Shown here in pieces: positions 1-8,938 of a DNA stretch of 64,000 nt (the first letter of the stretch is position 1; every line of letters begins with the position of its first letter). The notes below the pieces were generated by a model. It was not told the DNA's origin. It saw only the letters and a list, made by a program, of their open reading frames with translations, and made no database searches. The stretch is taken from positions 1-64,000 of the forward strand of contig CAKUWD010000001.1 in NCBI GenBank assembly GCA_934699065.1, written 5' to 3'. Source of the DNA: an uncultured Treponema sp. GTDB taxonomy: Bacteria > Spirochaetota > Spirochaetia > Treponematales > Treponemataceae. The position numbers and the translations under genes are program-made.

Positions 1-32
1 GCTAACAACTAGCAACTAACCCTCATTCCCAC

Positions 33-38
33 TATAAT
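33..38 (+). promoter_or_regulatory. Candidate -10 box of murB, leaderless arrangement
   Basis: A perfect TATAAT ends 6 nt before the chosen murB ATG and no Shine-Dalgarno lies between them. With usual -10 to start-site spacing, transcription would begin at or next to the A of the ATG. No good -35 hexamer is visible at positions 10-15, and the upstream context is cut by the window edge, so this is the weakest member of the leaderless set seen here. Confidence 0.4.
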
Positions 39-44
39 ATAACC

Positions 45-998
45 ATGTTTGATTTCCTTGCATCAATGCTCAAAATTGCAAAAATACCCTTCACAGAAAA
101 TGAAGCTCTTGCTCCTAAATCTACATTTAAAGTTGGTGGAACTGCACGTCTTTTCATTACGCCGCAAACTCATGAGCAGCTGGAAACAACAATAAGTGCT
201 GTACGTTCAGCAGAGCTTCCCTACTTTGTAACAGGAGGAGCCAGTAACGTTGTTTACCCCGACGGCATATACGAAGGCGCAATCATTTCTACACAAGGAA
301 TCAAAGAAATAATTTACGATCCAGATGAAATTACTTCTGATGGTTCAGTTCTTGTTACCTGCCAGTGTGGTGTACCAATGGCAGCTTTTGTAGATTTCTG
401 TACCCGCAAAAATCTTACAGGTGCAGAACAGTTTGCAGGACTCCCGGGAACAGTAGGCGGAGCAGTTTATATGAATGCACGCTGCTTTGACCGTTCAATA
501 AGCGACATACTTTATTCTACAACCCACCTTCAATACAAAGGCAATAAAGCACAACAAATTGAACTCCCCTTTGATTCAAAAGACTGGGATTATAAAAAAT
601 CACCTTTTCAGTCTACAAAAGACAAAAATCAACTTTACATTACACAGGCAACCTTCCGTCTCACACCAGCCGGCGCTTCAGCCCACGACCGCATAACAGC
701 AGATTGCAAAAAATACATTGCCGAACGCGTAAATAAAGGACACTTCAAATACCCGAGCGCCGGCAGCGTTTTCAAGAACAACCACTCCTTCGGCGCACCT
801 TCCGGCAAGCTTATAGATGACTGCGGACTCAAAGGCCTGACCTGCGGCGGTGCTCAGATCGCTCCATTCCACGGCAACTTTATTATAAACACCGGCAGCG
901 CCACTGCCGCCGATATCAAATCTCTTGTCACACAAGCGCAAAAAGCCGTTTACGAAAAATTCGGCTTCAATCTGGAGCCCGAAATCATTTTTATTTAA
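45..998 (+). CDS. murB: UDP-N-acetylenolpyruvoylglucosamine reductase MurB
   Basis: Cytoplasmic FAD enzyme that reduces UDP-GlcNAc-enolpyruvate to UDP-MurNAc with NADPH, the second committed step of peptidoglycan synthesis. The 317-residue protein shows the FAD-binding block (FKVGGTARLF near residue 28, GGASNVVYPD near 64), the AGLPGTVGGAVYMNA core near 140, the catalytic-serine motif YPSAGSVFKN near 235 and a C-terminal LEPEI with the conserved Glu. Length fits the family. Start: the ATG at 45 directly follows a TATAAT box. Met9 (position 69) is an alternative; neither has a Shine-Dalgarno. The 3' third of the gene is visibly more G+C-rich than the 5' part. A separate promoter lies between it and the next gene. 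Confidence 0.95.
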   Translation: MFDFLASMLKIAKIPFTENEALAPKSTFKVGGTARLFITPQTHEQLETTISAVRSAELPYFVTGGASNVVYPDGIYEGAIISTQGIKEIIYDPDEITSDGSVLVTCQCGVPMAAFVDFCTRKNLTGAEQFAGLPGTVGGAVYMNARCFDRSISDILYSTTHLQYKGNKAQQIELPFDSKDWDYKKSPFQSTKDKNQLYITQATFRLTPAGASAHDRITADCKKYIAERVNKGHFKYPSAGSVFKNNHSFGAPSGKLIDDCGLKGLTCGGAQIAPFHGNFIINTGSATAADIKSLVTQAQKAVYEKFGFNLEPEIIFI

Positions 999-1070
999 AC
1001 ACTTTTTTCACTTTAACTAAACTTAATTTCCGTCGATAATTAAATATACAATTATACAATTAAACATACA

Positions 1071-1099
1071 TTGACAAACCTAGATTGTAAATCTATACT
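1071..1099 (+). promoter_or_regulatory. Sigma-70-type promoter with a palindrome in the spacer
   Basis: TTGACA (1071-1076), a 17-nt spacer and TATACT (1094-1099) give a near-consensus promoter about 33 nt before the TTG start of the double-CNB gene. The spacer ends in TAGATT-GTA-AATCTA (1081-1095), a 6-bp dyad reaching into the -10 box. A dyad in that place would let a bound dimer block RNA polymerase; the regulator is unknown and autoregulation by the CNB protein is only a guess. Confidence 0.7.
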
Positions 1100-1131
1100 T
1101 ATATATTGAATATATTTAGGAGAGTAAGCTC

Positions 1132-2322
1132 TTGCTGCAGTTACAAATAGTTAGTTTCAGAAAAGGTTCATATCTCGTCGTAGAAGGAAAAGAAAACACA
1201 GACCACTTCTACATCATACAAAAAGGTAACGTACAGTGCTTCAAAGCTTCAGGCTCAGGGCTTGCTCCTACAGTATACGGTCCTGGAGACTTCGTTGGTG
1301 TAGTTCCATGTATGTCAGATCATCTTCAGATCGAAACTGCCATTGCCTCAACAGATGTTATGGCAATTTCCGTTCGCAAAGATCAGTATCCGGAACTTAT
1401 TTCTCAGAACACACCTGTAGCTCTTAAAATCATCAAAACTTTTGCAAACCGAATGCGCGTAATGAACGAAATGCTTACAAAAGCAACTCTTCATTCTGTA
1501 GTTCAGGATACACACGAGCAGATTTTCAAGGTAGCAAATTTTTATGAAAAGAATGCATTACCTGATGTTGCTGTTTTTGCCTACTATCAGTATTTAAAAA
1601 CAAAACCTGAAGGTCCAAACGCAGATCTTGCTAAACAGAAATTTGTAGCCCTTAAACCAAAAACCCATGCAGTATATTTTGAACCTACAGCAGAAGCATC
1701 ACGTCAGTACCCAAAAGACACAATGATATTCTCTGAGGCTCAGAACGGTTCTGATATGTTCATCATTCAGCGCGGTGAAGTTTCAATCACTAAAGTTGTA
1801 AACGGTAACGAAGTAACACTTGCAGTGCTTAAAAAAGGTGATATGTTTGGTGAAATGGCACTTATCGAAAATAAGCCGCGTTCAGCAAATGCAATCGCCC
1901 ACAGTGACTGTACACTTATGGTTATCAACCGTTCCAACTTTAATCAGATGGTTGCAACACAGCCTCAGCTGGTAGCCAAGCTTACAACAACTCTTGCAGA
2001 TCGTCTCTGGTCTATGTACCGTCAACTTGATAATGCATCTCTTCAGGAACCACTTGCAAAAATGCTTGATATGCTTTCTCTTCAGCTTGAAAAACAGCGC
2101 GTAAAAATTGGTCTTTCAAAAGTTTCAATGCAGACTGAGTTTACTCCAAAAGACCTTGCAAATATGTGTGGACTTGCAAGTCAGTATCAGGCAAAGGCAA
2201 TTTACGATTTCGAAAACTACGACCAGATTCGCATAGAAAACGGTAAAGTATTCATAAAAGATGCTTCTGAAGTTATGAAAGCAGCAGCATTCTATCGTAA
2301 ACAAAATAATATAAAAAAATAA
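1132..2322 (+). CDS. Double cyclic-nucleotide-binding-domain protein with Crp-like C-terminus
   Basis: Two CNB domains in tandem (about residues 1-125 and 180-300) precede a C-terminal segment of about 95 residues. The second domain has a canonical phosphate-binding cassette, FGEMALIENKPRSANA, expected to bind cAMP or a similar ligand. In the first domain the matching stretch (GPGDFVGVVPCMSDHLQIE) lacks the FGE and Arg residues and is probably not a ligand site. The C-terminal segment FTPKDLANMCGLASQYQAK followed by RIENGKVFIKD resembles the winged helix of Crp/Fnr regulators, but DNA binding is not certain. Start is TTG at 1132: AGGAG at 1118-1122 sits at the right distance and no in-frame ATG is nearby. 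Adjacency to murB fits treponemes. Confidence 0.85.
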   Translation: MLQLQIVSFRKGSYLVVEGKENTDHFYIIQKGNVQCFKASGSGLAPTVYGPGDFVGVVPCMSDHLQIETAIASTDVMAISVRKDQYPELISQNTPVALKIIKTFANRMRVMNEMLTKATLHSVVQDTHEQIFKVANFYEKNALPDVAVFAYYQYLKTKPEGPNADLAKQKFVALKPKTHAVYFEPTAEASRQYPKDTMIFSEAQNGSDMFIIQRGEVSITKVVNGNEVTLAVLKKGDMFGEMALIENKPRSANAIAHSDCTLMVINRSNFNQMVATQPQLVAKLTTTLADRLWSMYRQLDNASLQEPLAKMLDMLSLQLEKQRVKIGLSKVSMQTEFTPKDLANMCGLASQYQAKAIYDFENYDQIRIENGKVFIKDASEVMKAAAFYRKQNNIKK

Positions 2323-2343
2323 TTATCTTCCGATAATTAAACT

Positions 2344-2892
2344 ATGATTTCTTTAAAGAAAAAAATCTTTATTCTCACTTTATTTACAGTTTTTATGAAT
2401 TTTCTCACAGCAGAAAGCCTTCCTCATGGCTATAAAAATATAGAACTGGGAATGAGTCTTGATGAAACTAAAGAAAACCTTGTAAAAGATCCCGATTTTG
2501 GATATCACGGAGACCGTGATGTTTCACTTATCCCAAACTCAAGTAAAACTTTAATTGAAACAGATGCAGAACATGGACTTGGTTCCAATTTTCTTCAAAG
2601 ATGCTGGTTTCAGTTTTCTTTCGATGAACTTTACATCATTACAATCAATGTAAACCCAGAAAAAATGGATTATTACAGCATTTTTACTAAACTGGTTGAA
2701 AAATACGGAGAACCCGACACTTTTAGTCCACAGGCAGCAATCTGGAAAGATGACGATGTTACAATGAGTCTGGAAAAACCTCTAACCTTAAAATATATAG
2801 ACAATAAGATTTTTGAACAGACCCAAAATTATTCCAATATTCAAAAATCCCCAACAGAAATAACCCGCGAAATGTTCCTGGATGGATTATAA
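2344..2892 (+). CDS. Exported protein of unknown function
   Basis: 182 residues with a clear Sec signal (basic MISLKKKIF, then a hydrophobic run to about residue 22 and a likely cleavage after the Ala-Glu-Ser region), so the mature protein is probably periplasmic. The mature part contains ELGMSLDETKENLVKDPDFG and VEKYGEPDTF, a pattern seen in small exported proteins that track an equilibrium between two states, but I do not recognise the family. It lies 21 nt after the CNB gene and 3 nt before the DUF192 lipoprotein, so probably one transcript. No Shine-Dalgarno is visible before the ATG; a GATAAT box ends 6 nt upstream but has no good -35. Confidence 0.75.
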   Translation: MISLKKKIFILTLFTVFMNFLTAESLPHGYKNIELGMSLDETKENLVKDPDFGYHGDRDVSLIPNSSKTLIETDAEHGLGSNFLQRCWFQFSFDELYIITINVNPEKMDYYSIFTKLVEKYGEPDTFSPQAAIWKDDDVTMSLEKPLTLKYIDNKIFEQTQNYSNIQKSPTEITREMFLDGL

Positions 2893-2895
2893 TAA

Positions 2896-3354
2896 ATGAA
2901 AAAAACAATTCTTATTATCACAACAATCCTTCTTCTTTCCCCATTTCTTTCATGTAAGACAAAAAAATTACCTGTGAAAGATATTCAGATTGTGAGACAG
3001 GATGGCACAAAAATCACTGTCTCGGCAGAAATTGCAGAAAAACCTGACGACCGTAATCACGGCTTTATGGAAAGAAAAAACATACCAGATGGAACCGGAA
3101 TGTTATTTGTATTTGAAAACGATCAGATTCTTTCTTTCTGGATGAAAAATACACCACACCCGCTTTCAATTGCTTACATAGATTCAAAAGGTAGAATCCG
3201 TAATATTTTTGATATGACACCTTACAGTACTGCTTCTATCATTAGTACAGTTTCTGTACGTTACGCACTTGAAGTTCCGCAAGGCTGGTACAAAAAAAAC
3301 GGCATCACCGAAGGCGACACCTGTGTGTGCCCACTAGTGGGCCTTGGTCAATAG
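2896..3354 (+). CDS. DUF192 (COG1430) lipoprotein
   Basis: 152 residues. The N-terminus is a lipoprotein signal, with lipobox LSPFLSC placing the lipidated Cys at residue 20. The mature part is a complete DUF192 domain: RNHGFMERKNIPDGTGMLFVF, then LSFWMKNTPHPLSIAYID and a terminal ALEVPQGWYKKNGITEGD. The domain is common in bacteria and archaea; its biochemical role is not settled. The start codon is 3 nt after the stop of the preceding exported protein. The gene ends just before a bidirectional terminator shared with the convergent TPR gene. Confidence 0.9.
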   Translation: MKKTILIITTILLLSPFLSCKTKKLPVKDIQIVRQDGTKITVSAEIAEKPDDRNHGFMERKNIPDGTGMLFVFENDQILSFWMKNTPHPLSIAYIDSKGRIRNIFDMTPYSTASIISTVSVRYALEVPQGWYKKNGITEGDTCVCPLVGLGQ

Positions 3355-3365
3355 CAAAGCGTTAA

Positions 3366-3387
3366 AAAAATTGCGAAAGCAATTTTT
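3366..3387. terminator. Bidirectional terminator between convergent genes
   Basis: AAAAATTGC-GAAA-GCAATTTTT: a 9-bp stem closed by a GNRA-type GAAA tetraloop, with A and T runs on the two sides so that it works in both directions. It lies between the DUF192 gene (plus strand) and the TPR gene (minus strand). Confidence 0.75.
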
Positions 3388-3398
3388 AGCTTTACCAC

Positions 3399-4553
3399 CT
3401 AATTCTCTGTAGATTCCAATTTTAACAGTTCATTTGCTGCAATCTTATCTTTTGGATCAAATTCAAGTACTGTAGTAAAGTAATTTCTTGCTTCCTGCTT
3501 ATTCCCCTGTGCTAATGCAAGATAACCTAAATTTGAAATAACCTTTGTACTTTCAGGTTCAAGCTCAAATGCCTTCATAAGACATTTTTTTGCTTCATCA
3601 AAATCATGCTCCTGAACATAACAAAGTGACAGCTCATTATATGTATCAGAATTAGTATCTCCTCCACATTTAAGAGCTTCAAGAAAAGCCTGTTTTGCCT
3701 CAGAATATCTTTCCAAACGGCGCAAACCCCATCCAAGCATAAACCAGCCGTTCCAAACCTTAGAATTACTCTGCAAAAAGTCACGGATCTGCTCAAGGCC
3801 TTTTTCTTCCTGTCCGCTTGAAATCAAATCATAAGCAGCCTTAAAAGACTCATCATCCATATTCTGATTATTGATATTGTTTATAATTTCCTGAGCGCGT
3901 TCCTTTTTGTAAACACCATTTTCGCCCATTTCTTCGTCACTTGTCTCACATGTAAGTGCAAGATAAGTTTCAAAAGAATCTTTTGCTTCACGATATTTAT
4001 GCTGCTTCATATAATAAAAGCCAACATTAAAATATACATCCGGAAGTGGTGGCTCCGCATTCATTGCCTGTTCATAATATGAATAAGCATCTGCATCATA
4101 AGCATCAGCATCATCAAAAAGACCTGAATTTCTATAAGAATCAGCCCTCTGATCAAGGAACAATGCCATATTAAGCATAATTGCTACATCATCAGGATCA
4201 AAACCAATAAGAGCGCGGAATATTTCTTCTGCAAGATCATAATCTTCATTCTTAGTTTTAAGAATAGCTGCTTCACACAATTCCTTTTTAAGATTTGGTT
4301 TTACCTTTTTGAGAATTGAACGATAATAATCCAGATGTGCATTTTTAGAATCGTAAGCAAGAATTGTAAGCATTCCGGCTAAAATCTGTTCAGGTTCAAT
4401 CTCCTGCGGATTAAAATTGCCAGATGCCTCACTTACTTTCTTCTGAACTGGAAGCGGAATAGTCGGATCAATTTCAAAAGAATTACATGAAGTTAGTTCG
4501 AGTTTTGGAATGTTAATATAATAAATAGATTCCAATGGATTTGAAGGATTCAT
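3399..4553 (-). CDS. Tetratricopeptide-repeat protein
   Basis: 384 residues without a signal peptide, so probably cytoplasmic. TPR-type helix pairs are visible from about residue 90 to the end: PDVYFNVGFYYMKQHKYREAKDSF, KVWNGWFMLGWGLRRLERYSEAKQAF, TYNELSLCYVQEHDFDEAKKCL and KVISNLGYLALAQGNKQEARNYF (quoted in part, spread over residues 175-375). Such arrays bind partner proteins; the partner is unknown. It lies 21 nt downstream of the PilZ gene on the same strand and is probably cotranscribed, so a link to c-di-GMP signalling is possible but unproven. Confidence 0.85.
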   Translation of the reverse strand: MNPSNPLESIYYINIPKLELTSCNSFEIDPTIPLPVQKKVSEASGNFNPQEIEPEQILAGMLTILAYDSKNAHLDYYRSILKKVKPNLKKELCEAAILKTKNEDYDLAEEIFRALIGFDPDDVAIMLNMALFLDQRADSYRNSGLFDDADAYDADAYSYYEQAMNAEPPLPDVYFNVGFYYMKQHKYREAKDSFETYLALTCETSDEEMGENGVYKKERAQEIINNINNQNMDDESFKAAYDLISSGQEEKGLEQIRDFLQSNSKVWNGWFMLGWGLRRLERYSEAKQAFLEALKCGGDTNSDTYNELSLCYVQEHDFDEAKKCLMKAFELEPESTKVISNLGYLALAQGNKQEARNYFTTVLEFDPKDKIAANELLKLESTEN

Positions 4554-4574
4554 AATTTACCACTTATAAAAAAA

Positions 4575-5612
4575 TTAGTTTGTTGTATTAGAAACAGATG
4601 ACTGTACTCTAGCCTGAGCCTGAGCTGCAGCCTGGCCTGGTATAGGTCTTCCACCAATAGTTGCAACCTGTGCCTGAAGTTTATGTTCCATTGCTTCTTT
4701 TTGTGCAGCAGCAGTTTCTGCCGCCTTCTGTTCAGCGGCAGCTTTTTTTGCAGCTGCTTCAGCTTCTGCTTTTTCAGCCGCAGCCTTATTATTGATCTGA
4801 TTCTGAATCAGTTGTTTCTGATAAGAAGTAATATAACTGTTTATATGAAACTTATAAGTCATAGGAATTTCATCTGGAATGAATTCTATATGAACAATAG
4901 AAATATCCTTACGACCAGGCAAGAAATCAGAATTCTTTATTACTCCCTGCAGAGAGATTTTTTCATTTGTGTCAATAAAGAATAATCGCAAATCTACTGC
5001 CTTATTCTCAAGGAACTTTGGAATTCCAACAAGCATAGCTTTAGCTCCACCAAAAGACAAATCCTTAAGGATACACTTTCTTGGAACTCCCGCAATGAAA
5101 ATATAAGATTCTTCTTTAGGTATATTCAAAAGACGTAAAGAATTTTCATTAATTGCAATTCTTTCTTCTTTACGATTCTGGAAATTTTCATTTACTTCTA
5201 TGAATTCCCCGATTCGTAAAATTAAATCATCCGGCGGACGCTGAGTAAAGCTTAATGTGAGCATTGCAAGTTCATTAGAACCCTGGAATGGTTTAATTTC
5301 AAGTACACTACAATTTACTGAAAATTGAATTGGCTCATTATTCTGATCAAAAAAACAATAACGAATACTTATAGGAGCCGTTCTATTCTTCTGAATTGTT
5401 GTATAAATTCCACTTGAGGTACCAATAATAACCTTAGCCTGCTGTAAAGAAGAAGAGTTAATAATGCAAGGCCACTGCCCACCATTACTTTTGAGATAAA
5501 TCTGTCTTGGATCTATACGAAGAGACTTAAGATTTGCTTTTGTAAAAACAATTTCCTTATCACGATAATAATCATAATATCTGGAAATGTGATGACTAGT
5601 TGCTACGCTCAT
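4575..5612 (-). CDS. PilZ-domain protein, probable c-di-GMP receptor
   Basis: 345 residues. The central part holds the PilZ c-di-GMP motifs: RKEER (RxxxR, about residue 147) and DLSFGGA (DxSxxG, about residue 185). The first 130 residues form a YcgR-like N-terminal domain of beta character. The tail after about residue 275 is an Ala/Glu/Lys/Gln-rich predicted coiled coil. In spirochaetes PilZ proteins link c-di-GMP to motility and virulence. It heads a two-gene unit with the TPR protein. Its promoter ends 9 nt before the ATG and no Shine-Dalgarno is present, so the mRNA should be nearly leaderless. Confidence 0.85.
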   Translation of the reverse strand: MSVATSHHISRYYDYYRDKEIVFTKANLKSLRIDPRQIYLKSNGGQWPCIINSSSLQQAKVIIGTSSGIYTTIQKNRTAPISIRYCFFDQNNEPIQFSVNCSVLEIKPFQGSNELAMLTLSFTQRPPDDLILRIGEFIEVNENFQNRKEERIAINENSLRLLNIPKEESYIFIAGVPRKCILKDLSFGGAKAMLVGIPKFLENKAVDLRLFFIDTNEKISLQGVIKNSDFLPGRKDISIVHIEFIPDEIPMTYKFHINSYITSYQKQLIQNQINNKAAAEKAEAEAAAKKAAAEQKAAETAAAQKEAMEHKLQAQVATIGGRPIPGQAAAQAQARVQSSVSNTTN

Positions 5613-5621
5613 TGACTATTA

Positions 5622-5650
5622 ATTATATTTCAACTTCCCGTTTCTTTCAA
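5622..5650 (-). promoter_or_regulatory. Promoter of the PilZ gene, nearly leaderless
   Basis: On the minus strand TTGAAA (5645-5650), 17 nt, TATAAT (5622-5627). Only 9 nt separate the -10 box from the ATG at 5612, so the expected 5' leader is about 2-4 nt and holds no Shine-Dalgarno. Confidence 0.75.
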
Positions 5651-5660
5651 GGCAATAAAA

Positions 5661-5691
5661 CAAAAAAACCGTCACCCACAGATGACGGTTT
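5661..5691 (-). terminator. Terminator of the ribosomal-protein supercluster
   Basis: On the minus strand AAACCGTCA, an 8-nt loop, TGACGGTTT and a run of T. It follows the last gene of the cluster (the zinc-ribbon gene) by about 25 nt and has the full form of an intrinsic terminator. Confidence 0.85.
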
Positions 5692-5713
5692 ACAAAGTTT
5701 GTAAAAACAGAAC

Positions 5714-5974
5714 TTACTCAGCAGCTTCAGCTGGAGTTTCGTCTGCAGCAGGAGCCTCAGCAGCAGCTTCTTCTGCAGCTGGCTTTGCTTTTCTTGCTTC
5801 TACGCGAGCTTCATTCTTGAGCTTAGCGTTGCAGAACTTACAAACATTTACAGTCTGACCATTAATTTCCTTTTCCCAAAGAACTTTAATATCTGTTTTT
5901 CCACAGATAGCACAAGTTCCTCTTCCGTGTGCAGGTAATGATCGAATTCCAGATCCACGATGGTTCTTTGACAT
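5714..5974 (-). CDS. Small zinc-ribbon protein downstream of rplQ
   Basis: 86 residues. The N-terminal 55 residues hold two CxxC knuckles (Cys21/Cys24 and Cys44/Cys47) typical of a four-Cys zinc ribbon, preceded by a basic start (MSKNHRGSGIRSLPAHGRG). The rest is an Ala/Glu-rich acidic tail. I do not recognise it as a named ribosomal protein. It is the last gene of the alpha-type cluster, 11 nt after rplQ and before a strong terminator, so it should be made together with ribosomes. A ribosome- or RNA polymerase-associated role is inferred from position and the basic zinc-ribbon part only. Confidence 0.8.
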   Translation of the reverse strand: MSKNHRGSGIRSLPAHGRGTCAICGKTDIKVLWEKEINGQTVNVCKFCNAKLKNEARVEARKAKPAAEEAAAEAPAADETPAEAAE

Positions 5975-5985
5975 ATCGAACTCCT

Positions 5986-6474
5986 TTAGTTAGCTGGAGC
6001 TTCTTCTTTCTTTTCAGAAGCTTTCTTTGCAGGTGCTTTCTTAGCAGCAGGCTTTTTTGCCTTTGATGCATCAGCCTTCTTAGCAGGCTTTTTCTCTTCA
6101 GACTTTTCAGCGTCAAGCTTATAGTCAACCAACTCAAGAATTACAACATCTGCAGCATCACCCTGACGATATCCAAGCTTAAGAACACGTGTATAACCAC
6201 CGTTTCTTTCCTTCATGCGAGGACCAATCTCTGTGAAAAGCTTATTCAAGATCTTTTCATCCTGAATAAACTTTGCAGCTTCACGACGATTGTGTACAGT
6301 ATCTTCTTTTGCTCTTGTAATGAGCTTTTCAGCAGATTTTCTTACTTCAAGAGCCTTTGATTTAGTTGTAGTAATACGCTCATATCTGAAGAGCGAAGTT
6401 ACCATATTGCGTGACATAGCACGACGATGTGCTGTTGTACGTGAAAGCGGATTAAAACCATTTCTATGATTCAT
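5986..6474 (-). CDS. rplQ: 50S ribosomal protein L17
   Basis: The start [20 protein letters not shown] and the RGGYTR-like [21 protein letters not shown] block identify L17. The protein is 162 residues against about 120-127 in most bacteria: residues after about 125 are a Lys/Ala/Pro low-complexity basic tail. Its start codon lies inside the end of rpoA (11-nt overlap), a translational-coupling arrangement. The basic tail contrasts with the acidic tail of the next gene's product. Confidence 0.97.
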   Translation of the reverse strand: MNHRNGFNPLSRTTAHRRAMSRNMVTSLFRYERITTTKSKALEVRKSAEKLITRAKEDTVHNRREAAKFIQDEKILNKLFTEIGPRMKERNGGYTRVLKLGYRQGDAADVVILELVDYKLDAEKSEEKKPAKKADASKAKKPAAKKAPAKKASEKKEEAPAN

Positions 6475-7522
6475 CTGTTTCTTCCTTCTGCTTTATAATA
6501 TTGGCAGCATTCTTCAGATGACTGTAATCTGTCATACCAAGTGTAAGGTTCCATTCCTGGAGCTTTTCCTTGATTTCCTGCAGACTCTTCTTTCCAAAGT
6601 TTCTTGTCTTTGCAATGTCATCTTCAGTCTTCTTTGTTAATTCGCCGATTGTACGAATATTTGCATTCTTCAAACAATTTGATGAACGAACTGAAAGTTC
6701 AAGTTCCTCAACGGACATGTTAAGAACCTTGCTGATAATTTTATCACCTTCATCACCGTCATCACCACCAGAAATTTCGCTGTCATTAAAGTTGATGAAA
6801 ATCGAAAAATGATCTTTTGCAATTTTTGCAGCTTCACCAAGCGCATTTACAGGTGTAATTGTTCCATCAGTCCAAATTTCAAGAACAAGCTTGTCGTAGT
6901 CATTTCTCTGACCTACACGACATGGCTCAATAGAATATTTTACCTTTGGAACGGGAGTAAAAATGGCATCCATAGGAATTGTACCAACAACTTCTATGTA
7001 ATGTTCATTCGTTTCAGCAGGTACGTATCCTCTACCAAGGTCAACCTGAATTTCAATATCAAGCTGAGCGCCTTCCATCATTGTAAAGATAACCTGATCT
7101 TTAGTCTTGATTTCAAGCTGTCCGTCCTTCGCAAAATCATCACTCTTTACTACGCCAGGACCTTTGAACTCGTACTGAATAGTGTCTGATTCAACGTCTT
7201 CCGGCAAGCATAACCGTATCATCTTAAGACTATTGATGATTTCAAGTGTATCTTCAGCTACATTTGGAATTGCTTCAAATTCGCTTGAAATTACATGTGA
7301 AATACCACTTTCATCATAAGATGTAATACGGATAGAGGTAATTGCATAACCTTGGATAGATGACAACAATACTCTTCTTAAAGTGTTTCCAACTGTTGTA
7401 CCAAAACCTGTTTCAAACGGGTAGGCATAAAACTTTTGGTAATTAGGATTGGTACTATCAATCGGTTCAAATGAAATACCTTTAGGTTTTTTGAAACCTT
7501 TAAGCAAGTTTTTGCGAGCCAT
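6464..7522 (-). CDS. rpoA: DNA-directed RNA polymerase subunit alpha
   Basis: 352 residues. The N-terminal assembly domain shows [20 protein letters not shown] (near 36), the dimer and beta-contact signature. The C-terminal domain (about 265-335) shows [18 protein letters not shown] and [19 protein letters not shown], the DNA- and activator-binding alphaCTD. The linker near 240-255 is acidic. It lies between rpsD and rplQ as in most bacterial alpha operons, 15 nt after rpsD. Confidence 0.98.
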   Translation of the reverse strand: MARKNLLKGFKKPKGISFEPIDSTNPNYQKFYAYPFETGFGTTVGNTLRRVLLSSIQGYAITSIRITSYDESGISHVISSEFEAIPNVAEDTLEIINSLKMIRLCLPEDVESDTIQYEFKGPGVVKSDDFAKDGQLEIKTKDQVIFTMMEGAQLDIEIQVDLGRGYVPAETNEHYIEVVGTIPMDAIFTPVPKVKYSIEPCRVGQRNDYDKLVLEIWTDGTITPVNALGEAAKIAKDHFSIFINFNDSEISGGDDGDEGDKIISKVLNMSVEELELSVRSSNCLKNANIRTIGELTKKTEDDIAKTRNFGKKSLQEIKEKLQEWNLTLGMTDYSHLKNAANIIKQKEETDES

Positions 7523-7537
7523 CTAAACTCCTCTTTA

Positions 7538-8137
7538 TTATTTAGAATAATATTCAACAATAAGGTTCTCTTTAACTGCATAGTCAATGTCTGAACGTGC
7601 AGCCAAGCTTACAACCTTTCCAGTAAATTTTTCAGCATCTACTTCAAGCCAGCCAGGAACAACTTTGTTATCGCTATTTGCAAGAACAATTGTTTTAATT
7701 CCAGCAGAAGCTCTGCTTTCTTCTTTGACAGAAATTACATCGCCTACCTTTACAAGGTAAGAAGGAATATCAACCTTCTTTCCATTTACAGTAATGTGAC
7801 CATGACTTACCATCTGTCTAGCCTGCTGACGAGTCTTAGCGAATCCCATTCTATAGATAACATTATCAAGACGAGATTCAAGAATCTGCAGCAAAACTTC
7901 ACCAGTTACGCCAGTCTTTTTTGTAGCCATTACATAGTACTTGCGGAACTGCTTTTCGAGAACACCATAAATGAAGCGAAGCTTCTGCTTTTCTGTAAGC
8001 TGAAGACCGTATTCAGACTTCTTAGCGCGTCTAACTTCTTTCTGATTTCTCTTAGATTCCTTTGTATAACCCATTACAACAGGATTGATACCCAAGGCTT
8101 TACATCTCTTTAAGAGAGGCTGTGTGCTTTTACCCAT
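7538..8137 (-). CDS. rpsD: 30S ribosomal protein S4
   Basis: 199 residues with a central S4 RNA-binding domain (LDNVIYRMGFAKTRQQARQMVSHGHI and following). S4 is a primary 16S rRNA binder and in many bacteria represses the alpha operon. The start MGKSTQPLLKRCKALGI has a proper Shine-Dalgarno (AAGGAGA). It lies 19 nt after rpsK. Confidence 0.97.
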   Translation of the reverse strand: MGKSTQPLLKRCKALGINPVVMGYTKESKRNQKEVRRAKKSEYGLQLTEKQKLRFIYGVLEKQFRKYYVMATKKTGVTGEVLLQILESRLDNVIYRMGFAKTRQQARQMVSHGHITVNGKKVDIPSYLVKVGDVISVKEESRASAGIKTIVLANSDNKVVPGWLEVDAEKFTGKVVSLAARSDIDYAVKENLIVEYYSK

Positions 8138-8156
8138 AACGTATTCTCCTTAAGAT

Positions 8157-8537
8157 TTACATGCGTCGAGTCTTACGAGGACGACAGCCATTGTGAGGAA
8201 TTGGAGTAACATCAGAAATAGACTTTACTCTCAAGCCCATAGCACCAATAGAACGGATAGCATTTTCACGACCCATTCCTGGTCCCTTTACATACACGTG
8301 AACTTCACGCAAACCGTAACTAGCAGCCTTCTGAAGTGCTGTTTCAGCAACTGACTGAGCAGCAAATGGAGTAGATTTCTTTGCTCCACGGAATCCAAGT
8401 CCGCCTGAAGATGCCCAAGAAAGAGCATTTCCCTTCATATCTGTTACAGTTACGATAGTATTATTGAACGTAGCCTGGATATAAACATTTCCTTCGTATA
8501 CGCTCTTTTTTTCCTTTCGTTTCTTAACGGTAGCCAT
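8157..8537 (-). CDS. rpsK: 30S ribosomal protein S11
   Basis: 126 residues. Diagnostic stretches are [37 protein letters not shown], the [13 protein letters not shown] loop and the basic C-terminus [13 protein letters not shown]11 lies on the platform of the small subunit next to S7 and S18. It is in normal alpha-operon order, 15 nt after rpsM. Confidence 0.97.
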   Translation of the reverse strand: MATVKKRKEKKSVYEGNVYIQATFNNTIVTVTDMKGNALSWASSGGLGFRGAKKSTPFAAQSVAETALQKAASYGLREVHVYVKGPGMGRENAIRSIGAMGLRVKSISDVTPIPHNGCRPRKTRRM

Positions 8538-8552
8538 TATCTATCCTCCGCC

Positions 8553-8921
8553 TTATGCTTTCTTCTTGTTAGCAACAGTCTTCTTCTTACCCTTACGAGT
8601 ACGTGCATTTGTACGAGTTCTCTGACCGCGTACTGGAAGACCATGCTTGTGACGAAGACCACGATAGCAACCAATATCCATCAAGCGCTTCAAATTAAGA
8701 CCGATTTCAGAACGGAGACGTCCTTCAGTCTTGTATTCAGCATCCATGATTTCACGAATTCTTGCCAATTCATCCTGTGTAAGATCATTTGCCATTTTTG
8801 TAGGCTCAATCTTAGCTTTCTCGCAGATTTCTGCAGCTGATGAACGACCAATACCATAAATATAAGTTAAAGCAACAACTGTGTGCTTATTAGGGATATC
8901 AACTCCCGCAATTCGAGCCAT
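8553..8921 (-). CDS. rpsM: 30S ribosomal protein S13
   Basis: 122 residues, start [19 protein letters not shown], the helix-two-turn-helix part [18 protein letters not shown] and the basic tail [23 protein letters not shown]13 forms intersubunit bridges and contacts P-site tRNA. It is the first large gene after rpmJ. Confidence 0.97.
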   Translation of the reverse strand: MARIAGVDIPNKHTVVALTYIYGIGRSSAAEICEKAKIEPTKMANDLTQDELARIREIMDAEYKTEGRLRSEIGLNLKRLMDIGCYRGLRHKHGLPVRGQRTRTNARTRKGKKKTVANKKKA

Positions 8922-8938
8922 CTGTTTCTCCTTAAGCC

